From an uncultured Desulfuromonadales bacterium (lineage in GTDB: Bacteria; Desulfobacterota; Desulfuromonadia; Desulfuromonadales; Geopsychrobacteraceae), in contig CAMYNC010000172.1 of assembly GCA_947259685.1 (NCBI GenBank), positions 1 through 6,804 of the forward strand: 6,804 nt of DNA. Reading direction: 5' to 3'. The notes below the pieces were generated by a model. That model did no database searches and was not told the DNA's origin. It saw only the letters and a program-made list of their open reading frames with translations. Shown piece after piece: positions 1-5,368 of the stretch; positions within the stretch are counted from its first letter, which is position 1; every line of letters begins with the position of its first letter. The position numbers and the translations under genes are program-made.

Positions 1-5
1 GTATT

Positions 6-27
6 AAAAAGCAGGTCGTCTGACCTG
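6..27 (-). terminator. Possible small intrinsic terminator, minus strand
   Basis: Read on the minus strand, CAGGTC (27-22), a 4-nt loop and GACCTG (17-12) form a perfect 6-bp hairpin, followed after one C by five T residues (10-6). That is the layout of a Rho-independent terminator. The stem is short, and no minus-strand gene ending here is visible within the window, so the call is tentative. Confidence 0.35.
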
Positions 28-161
28 TCAAGCGGGACGAAACTAAAATTCCGCCATTTCGACCAGAATTAATTTCACCTGCGCGGTTTCTGCTGGAAAT
101 GATGGAAGATGGTGGTTATGCCGAACTCTACCGGAAATGGTTTGGCTCTGATCCCGAATAG
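24..161 (+). pseudogene. C-terminal remnant resembling a periplasmic solute-binding protein
   Basis: The frame is open from 24 to the TAG stop at 159-161, with an in-frame TGA at 21-23, so no intact gene can run in from the left in this frame. The tail reads FLLEMMEDGGYAELYRKWFG, then SDPE and the stop. An acidic/Gly turn followed by a Y..LY.KWFG ending is characteristic of family-3 amino-acid-type solute-binding proteins (SBP_bac_3), which bind ligand in the periplasm for ABC transporters or as sensor domains. The first dozen or so codons do not look like that family, and the match is too short for certainty. It could be a gene truncated by an earlier rearrangement or a frameshifted end. No start codon or RBS is assignable. 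Confidence 0.4.
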
Positions 162-194
162 CACCATGGCAGAATAACGGTTTGACTAGACATC

Positions 195-209
195 ATGTAT
201 TGACCTGTC
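195..209 (+). repeat. Left subterminal inverted repeat of the IS1111-type element
   Basis: ATGTATTGACCTGTC is the exact reverse complement of 1693-1707. It lies 7 bp inside the inferred left end, a spacing consistent with IS1111-group elements. Confidence 0.85.
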
Positions 210-270
210 CAGCCTCGAAGACGTGGGTTATTCTTGAGGTTGGACACCCTTAGAACAGAGCCATAATCGA

Positions 271-275
271 GGAGG
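271..275 (+). promoter_or_regulatory. Ribosome binding site of the IS recombinase
   Basis: GGAGG lies 7 nt upstream of the ATG at 283 and is a strong Shine-Dalgarno sequence. It fixes the start of the recombinase, since no competing in-frame start is so well placed. Confidence 0.8.
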
Positions 276-282
276 ACAGGTC

Positions 283-1407
283 ATGAATGAGTTTAGCAAA
301 TACGTTGGATTAGATACACACAAAGATACGATTGCGGTGGCGGTCAGTGATGCGTTTGGCGGCAAACCGAGATACTACGGGGAAATCGACAATACTCCTG
401 AGGCGATCACCAAACTCATCAAAAAACTGAGCCCTGACGGTGAAGTTATCTCGTTTTGTTATGAGGCCGGACCCTGCGGTTATGGAATTTATCGCCAAAT
501 ATCGGGCTTGGGCCATGACTGTGCGGTCGTTGCGCCGTCATTGATACCCAGTCGGCCGGGAGACCGAGTGAAGACGGACCGCCGCGATAGCGAATCTCTT
601 TCCCGTTTTCACCGTGCAGGAGAACTCACGCCAGTCTGGGTGCCGGACCAAGAGCAGGAAGCGATCCGGGACCTGACCCGTGCACGAGAAGATATGAAAG
701 CGATGGAACGCCAGGCGCGTCAACGCCTGAATGCCTTCTTGCTGCGACATGGCAAGGTTTATGAGTCGGGCAAAAGTAAGTGGACCCAGGCGCATTTCCG
801 CTGGTTGGAACGAGTTAAATTCGGAGTGCCGATTCAGCAGATCGTGTTCGAAGAATACGTGGATGCCATCAAGCAGGCGCAACAGCGAGTTTCAGGCCTT
901 GAGGACGAGATGCTCAAGGTTATGCCCGGCTGGTCGCTGGCACCTGTGGCTGAGGCGCTGATGGCTCTGAGAGGCGTGAAGTTAATCACGGCAATGACTG
1001 TGATGTCGGAACTGGGAGATATCACCCGCTTTGACTCGCCTCGGCAACTGATGGCCTATTTGGGGCTGGTGCCCAGTGAATATTCCAGTGGCAAATCAAA
1101 GCGCCGTGGAGGGATCACCAAGACCGGCAACGGTCATGTCCGACGGGTGTTAACCGAATCCGCCTGGTGCTACCGATTCCAGGCACGAAGAACAGCGCAT
1201 CTACAGCGTCGAGCCGAGAAGACCAGTGAGGAGGTGCAGGCTGTTGCCTGGAAGGCGCAGAAGCGGCTGTGCGGGCGCTATCAACATCTGCTGGAGAGAG
1301 GCAAACTCAAGGTCCAGGTGTGTACGGCCATAGCTCGGGAATTGGCAGGTTTTATCTGGGCGATCGCTTGCGAGGTGATGGGGCACCGAGTGGTCACTGC
1401 ACGTTAA
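283..1407 (+). CDS. IS110-family (IS1111 group) transposase, RNA-guided DEDD/serine recombinase
   Basis: This 374-residue protein has the normal IS110-family length and layout. The N-terminal RuvC-like DEDD domain shows D11 (GLDTHKD), E61 (CYEAGPCGYG) and D99/D102 (KTDRRDSESL). A helical, coiled-coil-like linker spans roughly 120-215. The C-terminal Transposase_20 (IS116/IS110/IS902) domain shows RGV at 230-232, YLGLVPSEYSSG at 259-270 and RRGGITKTGNGHVRRVLTE at 274-292. The nucleophilic serine of the family lies in the SSG motif (S268 or S269, more likely S269). IS110-family enzymes excise the element as a circle and insert it at a site chosen by a bridge RNA encoded in the element. Here the candidate RNA lies directly downstream. 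All catalytic positions are present and there is no frameshift, so the enzyme is probably functional. The start is supported by GGAGG 7 nt upstream. Confidence 0.95.
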   Translation: MNEFSKYVGLDTHKDTIAVAVSDAFGGKPRYYGEIDNTPEAITKLIKKLSPDGEVISFCYEAGPCGYGIYRQISGLGHDCAVVAPSLIPSRPGDRVKTDRRDSESLSRFHRAGELTPVWVPDQEQEAIRDLTRAREDMKAMERQARQRLNAFLLRHGKVYESGKSKWTQAHFRWLERVKFGVPIQQIVFEEYVDAIKQAQQRVSGLEDEMLKVMPGWSLAPVAEALMALRGVKLITAMTVMSELGDITRFDSPRQLMAYLGLVPSEYSSGKSKRRGGITKTGNGHVRRVLTESAWCYRFQARRTAHLQRRAEKTSEEVQAVAWKAQKRLCGRYQHLLERGKLKVQVCTAIARELAGFIWAIACEVMGHRVVTAR

Positions 1408-1454
1408 ATACTGGATTGAGATACAACATAGAAACACAACCGAATGATAGGGGT

Positions 1455-1655
1455 ACAAGCATTTGAGTCAGGGCAGGAGAGGCCAGCCTGGAGAATCCTC
1501 GGTCCTCCTATGAGGCACCTTCCCTGGAAGGATGACCCTCGAAACTAGAGAGAGGCAGCTCCACGACGAAGACATGTCAGGCGGTACCCAACCCGCGCAT
1601 ATCAGAGTGATCTACCGTCGTTGAATGCTACTCATGCCCTGTCCCAAATGCTTGT
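1455..1655 (+). ncRNA. Candidate bridge RNA (seekRNA) of the IS1111-type element
   Basis: This is the non-coding right end downstream of the recombinase gene, where IS1111-group elements encode their guide RNA. A perfect 11-bp long-range pairing (ACAAGCATTTG 1455-1465 with CAAATGCTTGT 1645-1655) is followed by a 3x3 internal loop and a perfect 7-bp pairing (CAGGGCA 1469-1475 with TGCCCTG 1635-1641). Inside lie two loop regions. The 3' region is closed by ACGACG/CGTCGT (1563-1568 with 1616-1621) and has a small GCGG/CCGC hairpin (1581-1584 with 1593-1596). It contains ATGTC (1574-1578) and CATATCAGA (1598-1606), which match the two sides of the excised-circle junction. The 5' region contains CCTCCTA (1504-1510) and ACTAG (1544-1548), which match the two sides of the rebuilt target, and has a hairpin CCTTC/GAAGG (1518-1522 with 1527-1531) between them. 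Order and pairing sense agree with known bridge RNAs. Exact transcript ends and promoter are not determined. Confidence 0.75.
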
Positions 1656-1690
1656 AAAACCAAAAGGATAAAAGAATTTGGTGGTAATAC

Positions 1691-1696
1691 TTGACA
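1691..1696 (+). promoter_or_regulatory. Outward -35 box at IS right end (circle-junction promoter)
   Basis: TTGACA is a perfect sigma-70 -35 hexamer pointing out of the right end. In the inserted state nothing like a -10 box follows at the right distance. In the excised circle (1710 joined to 188) the hexamer CATCAT (191-196) falls exactly 17 bp downstream and matches TATAAT at 4 of 6 positions, giving a promoter reading towards the recombinase. Junction promoters of this kind are known in IS110-family circles. The -10 match is only moderate. Confidence 0.5.
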
Positions 1697-1707
1697 GGTC
1701 AATACAT
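1693..1707 (-). repeat. Right subterminal inverted repeat of the IS1111-type element
   Basis: GACAGGTCAATACAT is the exact reverse complement of 195-209. It lies 3 bp inside the inferred right end. Confidence 0.85.
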
Positions 1708-1710
1708 ATC

Positions 1711-1783
1711 AGGAGGCTGTTGGAATTTTGGGCCGAGCCGCCGATTTTTCAGTCGATCCATGACAAGTCCGACAGTCTCCTAG
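1711..1783. repeat. Interrupted palindromic (terminator-like or REP-like) element, IS target
   Basis: The right arm TCCGACAGTCTCCTAG (1768-1783) pairs with AGGAGGCTGTTGGA (1711-1724), and the pairing is extended by CT at 186-187 on the far side of the insertion sequence. The rebuilt arms match at 14 of 16 positions, and both mismatches are transitions that still allow G-U pairing on one of the two strands. The enclosed 43 bp contain T-rich stretches and a GC-rich core around 1730-1742. Before insertion the element lay between the ends of a plus-strand gene (stop 161) and the minus-strand GGDEF gene (stop 1787), where it could act as a bidirectional terminator or mRNA-end stabiliser. It may be a dispersed genomic repeat, but only one copy is visible here. 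Confidence 0.6.
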
Positions 1784-1786
1784 CTT

Positions 1787-3103
1787 TCAGTGCAGAACCA
1801 TCCGGTTGCGACCGGCTTTTTTCGCCTCGTAGAGGGCATTGTCGGCGCGTTTCAAAAGTGCGTCAATCGACGGATCCGGGCCGCTGAGCATGGTCAGGCC
1901 GATGCTGACGGTCAGGCTGATCTCACCGCGCGAGGTGCGGATCTTCATTTTTGCCAGCTTTTTCGCCAATCGAGCGCAGGTCTGCAGGGCGGTCTCCTGG
2001 CTGCTCTCCTGCAACACAGCAGCGAACTCCTCGCCGCCGAACCGGCCGAAGATGTCGCTGGAACGCAGCGTCTGCAGACAGCAGTCAACCAGCCGCCTTA
2101 ACACCTCGTCGCCGGCGTCATGGCCATAGGTGTCGTTAATCCTTTTAAAATGATCGACATCGATCATAACCACCGCCAGTGGTGAACCATAGCGGCGGCT
2201 GCGCGTTAATTCCGCCGCGGCCTGCTCAATAAAATGGCGACGGTTATTCGCACCGGTTAACGGATCGGTGGTGGCCAGGCGCCGCAGTTCTTCCTCCAGC
2301 TTACGCCGTTCGGTGACGTCGCGGGCGACAGCAAAAACCTGTCGCTTCTCCAGATCCGGGAACGAATTCCAGGAAATCCACTTTATCGAACCATCTTTGC
2401 AGCGAAAGCGATTCTCGAAGCCGACCAGAGTCTCTCCGCGCAGCAGGCGGGCATGAGCGGCCTGAGTCGCCTCCTGGTCGCTGGCAACGACCAGGTCGAT
2501 CCACTTGCCGGCTTTGAGCTCCTCTTCCTTCCAGCCGAGAGTGCGGGTCCAGGCCGGATTGAGTTCCTCGAAATAGCCGTCAAAGCTGGCGACGCAGAGC
2601 ATATCCAGGGAGACATCAAAGATGCGTTGTCGATCCGCCTCCGCCTGCTTCAATGGGGTGATGTCGCGAACATTGATGGCGACATACTCCGGCGGTTCAT
2701 TCTTTGCCCGAACCGGGTGGAAGGTGATGGCCATGTAGCGGCGGCCCATTTCCGGAACCATCAGCCAGTCTTCCACATAGGCGGTTTCTCCGGCAAAGGC
2801 GCGATCCAGGTTGGGCTTGGAGATGCGAGCAAAAATCTCACCACCGACAACTTCGCGGACGGTTTTTCCAATCAATTCGTTACGCTGTTTTTTGTAGTTT
2901 TTCAGATAGGCGTCGTTGACGATCTGATAGACATAATCCCGGTTGACCAAAGAGATCATGTCAGGAGTTGAGGAGACGATCTGTTTATAATGAGCTAGCT
3001 CTTCCTGGAGAAGGTATTGCTCGGTCCTGTTCTGGCTGAGGGCCGAGGCACCTGAAAGCTCATGTGCTGTTTTTCTCATATGACGATAAACCATGATGGC
3101 CAA
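1787..3103 (-). CDS. PAS-PAS-GGDEF diguanylate cyclase
   Basis: This 438-residue soluble protein has no membrane segment. PAS domain 1 spans about 38-150 (TPDMISLVNRDYVYQIVN, ending YVAINVRDITP). PAS domain 2 spans about 158-265 (DMLCVASFDGYFEELNPAW, PAC end VFAVARDVTERRKLEEEL). A short coiled-coil linker joins it to the GGDEF domain (about 273-437): DPLTGANNRR, MIDVDHFKRINDTYGH with metal ligand D315, then GGEEF at 356-360. The active-site signature is intact, so the protein should convert two GTP to cyclic di-GMP. RSSD (347-350), exactly five residues before GGEEF, is an intact RxxD inhibitory site, predicting product feedback inhibition. The PAS domains probably sense a small ligand or redox state, but no haem or flavin signature is evident. 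The start chosen is TTG at 3101-3103 because a G-rich SD lies about 7 nt upstream; the first ATG (3092-3094, residue 4) would be about 16 nt away. It may be co-transcribed with the transporter gene ending 77 bp upstream. Confidence 0.93.
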   Translation of the reverse strand: MAIMVYRHMRKTAHELSGASALSQNRTEQYLLQEELAHYKQIVSSTPDMISLVNRDYVYQIVNDAYLKNYKKQRNELIGKTVREVVGGEIFARISKPNLDRAFAGETAYVEDWLMVPEMGRRYMAITFHPVRAKNEPPEYVAINVRDITPLKQAEADRQRIFDVSLDMLCVASFDGYFEELNPAWTRTLGWKEEELKAGKWIDLVVASDQEATQAAHARLLRGETLVGFENRFRCKDGSIKWISWNSFPDLEKRQVFAVARDVTERRKLEEELRRLATTDPLTGANNRRHFIEQAAAELTRSRRYGSPLAVVMIDVDHFKRINDTYGHDAGDEVLRRLVDCCLQTLRSSDIFGRFGGEEFAAVLQESSQETALQTCARLAKKLAKMKIRTSRGEISLTVSIGLTMLSGPDPSIDALLKRADNALYEAKKAGRNRMVLH

Positions 3104-3108
3104 GCAAA

Positions 3109-3118
3109 CCCCTCCCCC
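3109..3118 (-). promoter_or_regulatory. G-rich ribosome binding site deciding a TTG start
   Basis: On the minus strand GGGGGAGGGG precedes TTG (3101-3103) with the GGAGG part about 7 nt away. This favours TTG over the ATG three codons later. Confidence 0.6.
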
Positions 3119-3180
3119 AGGCTAGTAAGGTTAGCAGGTTTCAGGTTATTTTTCAGCAGTAGAAGGTGGGAAGATCCCCC

Positions 3181-4491
3181 TCAGGTTTCTTCAATCTGCT
3201 GATATTCCTTGCGCAGTAAACCAAGAACGAACAGCCAGACAGCGCAGATCAGCAGCACCAGGTAGCCGAACTGAGGCAAGGTTAAAGGTGTCGGCAGCCA
3301 GCGGGTAAAAATCAGGATCAGTACGGAACCGAAAATTTTAAATAACCGGTAGCCGAACATATCGATCCAGGCCTTGGCCTGATAAATCAAAACCGAATCG
3401 ATCGGCACGTAGAGCAGCTCCTTCGAGGCGCGATTGATTGAATAGGAGAGCCCGCGGTCACTGATTTTGGCGGCGGAGATCAGCAACAGCCCAGGGGCCA
3501 GCATGAAGCCTAAGGAGCACAGGGCAATCAGCGTCGGTTGAATCAACAGGCCGGCGATAACGCCAAAAGCCCGGTGGATCAGTGGCGTCAGAAACAGGTT
3601 GACCAGGATCGAAATGATCCCCATGGCACTGAAAAACAACGACAGGTAGGAGGTGCGCTCATCCAGCACCTGATAGCTGGTTTCGACGGTTTTCATAAAT
3701 TGAAATTCGATCAATGGGGAGGCCAGTTGTGCCAGCAGGAGGATTCCTGCAATCAGCATCAGAAAGCGGCTTTTTTTGAATGATTGCCAGCCACCGGCAT
3801 ACTTCATCGGCTCGCCATGGTTCTGCACTTCACAATAAAGACCCAACCAGCCCATCAGCCAGGTCAGGGCAAAGAGCAGCAGAATGATTCCCGCCGCAAC
3901 CAGCAACAGGTCGGGGGTGGTCAGAGGCGTATGCTCCAGCACCAGGGCCGCGGCTCCGCCGCCCAGGACGCCACCCACCAGCCCGCCGGTGCCGATGAAG
4001 CCATACCAGCCTTTGCCCTCCTTGCTGCTGTAGATCGAATTGGTCAGGCTCCAGAACTGCTCCACCATCAAGACGCTGAGAATATCGACAAAGATATAAA
4101 AGCTGATCGCCACAGCCGGCCCGGGGGAGTTAAGCAGCAGGCGAAAGCCGACCAGGCAGGCCGCCAGCAACAGACAGGTCCCCATGACCAGAATCACCCG
4201 GCTGCTGCGTTCCACCAGGCGATGATAGATGCCGATAAAGATCCCCATGGTCAGTGCCGTGCCGATCCACACCCAGGGCAGTTGGTCGGCTCCGAGATAT
4301 TCGATAAACAGCGATCGGCTGGAGGGCTTGAGATGATAGAGGGCCATAATAATCAACAAAAAATTGGCGAACAGGAAGGTCGCGCGAATACTCAGGATTC
4401 TGTGCGCCGGGTAGCGTTGATTACAACGGTTGCTGCTGTTTTCTGATTCTACCATTTGCTTTTTGTTCCGTTTTTCAGTATGATCCGTCAC
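3181..4491 (-). CDS. Npt1/Npt2-family (ATP/ADP translocase-like) membrane transporter
   Basis: This protein of up to 436 residues has a charged N-terminus of about 35 residues and then roughly eleven to twelve hydrophobic segments (first about 36-56, last about 408-426). Family hallmarks are EQFWSLTNSIYSSKEGK (144-160), FIGTGGLVGGVLGGGAA (165-181) and SINRASKELLYVPID (351-365). These resemble the nucleotide exchangers (Tlc/Npt) of obligate intracellular bacteria and plastids. Related proteins in free-living bacteria have no established substrate, so nucleotide transport is not assumed here. The longest reading starts at GTG (4489-4491), one base from the ATG of the divergent gene. ATG at 4453-4455 (residue 13) is an alternative that leaves 37 bp between the two starts and keeps all membrane segments. 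Neither has a clear SD. The GGDEF gene follows 77 bp downstream with no obvious terminator in between, so an operon is possible. Confidence 0.85.
   Translation of the reverse strand: MTDHTEKRNKKQMVESENSSNRCNQRYPAHRILSIRATFLFANFLLIIMALYHLKPSSRSLFIEYLGADQLPWVWIGTALTMGIFIGIYHRLVERSSRVILVMGTCLLLAACLVGFRLLLNSPGPAVAISFYIFVDILSVLMVEQFWSLTNSIYSSKEGKGWYGFIGTGGLVGGVLGGGAAALVLEHTPLTTPDLLLVAAGIILLLFALTWLMGWLGLYCEVQNHGEPMKYAGGWQSFKKSRFLMLIAGILLLAQLASPLIEFQFMKTVETSYQVLDERTSYLSLFFSAMGIISILVNLFLTPLIHRAFGVIAGLLIQPTLIALCSLGFMLAPGLLLISAAKISDRGLSYSINRASKELLYVPIDSVLIYQAKAWIDMFGYRLFKIFGSVLILIFTRWLPTPLTLPQFGYLVLLICAVWLFVLGLLRKEYQQIEET
4456..4484 (+). promoter_or_regulatory. Possible promoter of the plus-strand serine hydrolase
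   Basis: TTGCTT (4456-4461), a 17-bp spacer and TATGAT (4479-4484, 5 of 6 to TATAAT) resemble a sigma-70 promoter. Transcription would begin near 4491, only about 2 nt before the ATG at 4493. The mRNA would be essentially leaderless, which agrees with the absence of a Shine-Dalgarno sequence. The site lies inside the longest version of the divergent transporter gene. The -35 match is poor. Confidence 0.4.
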
Positions 4492-4492
4492 T

Positions 4493-5368
4493 ATGAAAAC
4501 TATGATTAAAGAATACTTAATATTTTTTCTGGTGTTTCTGGTTGCAGCCCCGGCCGCATTCAGTTCGCAGCAGCCGCAACTGGCTGCCTGTTACAACAGC
4601 CGGCTTCAGGAAGGTCTGGAGTCCTGCCTGTTTAACCTGAAGCTCGACAAAGCTGCGCAGCGGAAAAAGCTCAGTGTCGCTCTGGTCGACATCACCGATC
4701 CCGATCAGCCGCGGCTGGCCGCAGTCAACGGCGATCGGATGATGTATGCTGCCAGCCTGCCAAAAATCGCCATCCTGCTCGGCGCTTTTGAACGGATCGA
4801 ACGCGGTGAAATGAAATATGACCGCGAAACGAAAGAGCTGCTGACGCGGATGATCCGCAATTCATCAAATCGGGCGGCCACCGAAATGCTTAACCGGGTC
4901 GGAAAAACTTTTCTGGTTGAGCTGCTGCAATCACCCAAATATCGTCTCTATGATCTGGAGAACAATGGTGGGCTCTGGGTCGGCAAGGAGTATGGCAAGG
5001 CTGGTGCCTTCAAGCGCGATCCGTTGGCTAACTTATCACATGGGGCCAACGCTTTCCAAGTGGCGCGCTTCTATTATCTGCTTGAAACCGGCCAGCTGGT
5101 CTCCCCTGAGATGAGCCGGGAAATGAAAAGTATTCTCGGCCAGCCGGCGATCAAGCATAAATTTGTCAAAGGCCTTAAAAACCGCCCAGATACTGAAATT
5201 TACCGCAAGTCAGGCTCCTGGAGACAATTCCATGCCGACAGCGCCATAATCGAACATAACGGCAGTCGCTACATCGCTGTGGCTCTGGCTGAGGATAGCC
5301 AGGGCGGCGAATGGCTCAGTCGCTTGATTGTTCAACTGGACGACCTGATCCAAAAGCTCCACTCCTGA
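4493..5368 (+). CDS. Exported serine hydrolase, beta-lactamase/DD-peptidase fold (paralogue A)
   Basis: This 291-residue protein carries a signal peptide at about 1-24 (IKEYLIFFLVFLVAAPAAFS), so it acts in the periplasm. The class A beta-lactamase-like (Beta-lactamase2) motifs are present: SxxK as SLPK (S88 nucleophile, K91), SxN as SSN (124-126) and KTG-type KSG (239-241). The class A Glu of the omega loop (ExxLN) is not recognisable at the expected spacing, so true beta-lactam hydrolysis is doubtful. A DD-peptidase-like or other amidase/esterase role on cell-wall-type substrates fits better. C33 and C45 near the mature N-terminus could form a disulphide. The start could be ATG 4493 or ATG 4502; both keep the signal peptide and neither has an SD. 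Its last 53 bp overlap the end of the convergent paralogue, with which it shares the D-[IL]-x-x-P-[DE]-Q-P segment before the catalytic serine. Confidence 0.88.
   Translation: MKTMIKEYLIFFLVFLVAAPAAFSSQQPQLAACYNSRLQEGLESCLFNLKLDKAAQRKKLSVALVDITDPDQPRLAAVNGDRMMYAASLPKIAILLGAFERIERGEMKYDRETKELLTRMIRNSSNRAATEMLNRVGKTFLVELLQSPKYRLYDLENNGGLWVGKEYGKAGAFKRDPLANLSHGANAFQVARFYYLLETGQLVSPEMSREMKSILGQPAIKHKFVKGLKNRPDTEIYRKSGSWRQFHADSAIIEHNGSRYIAVALAEDSQGGEWLSRLIVQLDDLIQKLHS

Larger units (their letters stand above)
188..1710 (+). mobile_element. Complete IS110-family insertion sequence, IS1111 group (about 1523 bp)
   Basis: The element has one DEDD/serine recombinase gene (283-1407), a short left non-coding end and a long right non-coding end. 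It has no terminal inverted repeats but a perfect 15-bp subterminal inverted repeat (195-209 and 1693-1707). Subterminal repeats and a long non-coding right end distinguish the IS1111 group from classical IS110. The boundaries come from the flanks: joining base 187 to 1711 restores a 16-bp palindrome arm matching 1768-1783. This leaves 7 bp outside the left repeat and 3 bp outside the right one. Because AG occurs at both junctions (188-189 and 1711-1712), the cut could equally be drawn up to 2 bp further right. AG (CT on the other strand) is thus the probable recombination core. No other target duplication is seen, as expected for this family. The gene has no visible lesion, so the element may be active. 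Confidence 0.88.

Noticed and set aside
240..267. Promoter-like TTGGAC (240-245) and CATAAT (262-267) before the recombinase gene
   Set aside because: The -35 match is only 3 of 6, and the predicted transcription start (about 274) would fall inside the GGAGG ribosome binding site, making the transcript poorly translatable.
1416..1448. TTGAGA (1416-1421) as a -35 box for the non-coding RNA
   Set aside because: No acceptable -10 hexamer lies 16-18 bp downstream; the nearest, AATGAT at 1443-1448, is 21 bp away.
1678..1887. 69-residue plus-strand reading frame across the IS right end
   Set aside because: It crosses the IS boundary, the palindrome and the end of the GGDEF gene, has no family resemblance and has no ribosome binding site.
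2453..2971. 172-residue plus-strand reading frame opposite the GGDEF gene
   Set aside because: It is antisense to a clear PAS-PAS coding region; its length follows from codon bias and it shows no domain.
3104..3180. Terminator between the transporter and GGDEF genes
   Set aside because: I found no stable hairpin followed by a T-run on the minus strand in these 77 bp; only a purine-rich ribosome binding site is clear.
3784..4446. 220-residue plus-strand reading frame rich in Gln and His
   Set aside because: It is antisense to the transporter's hydrophobic codons, which gives the low-complexity Gln/His composition. It has no recognisable domain or SD.
4493..5368. Annotation as a class A antibiotic-resistance beta-lactamase
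   Set aside because: SxxK, SxN and KSG are shared by the whole penicillin-recognising superfamily. The omega-loop Glu motif is not found at class A spacing, and the neighbours are not resistance genes.
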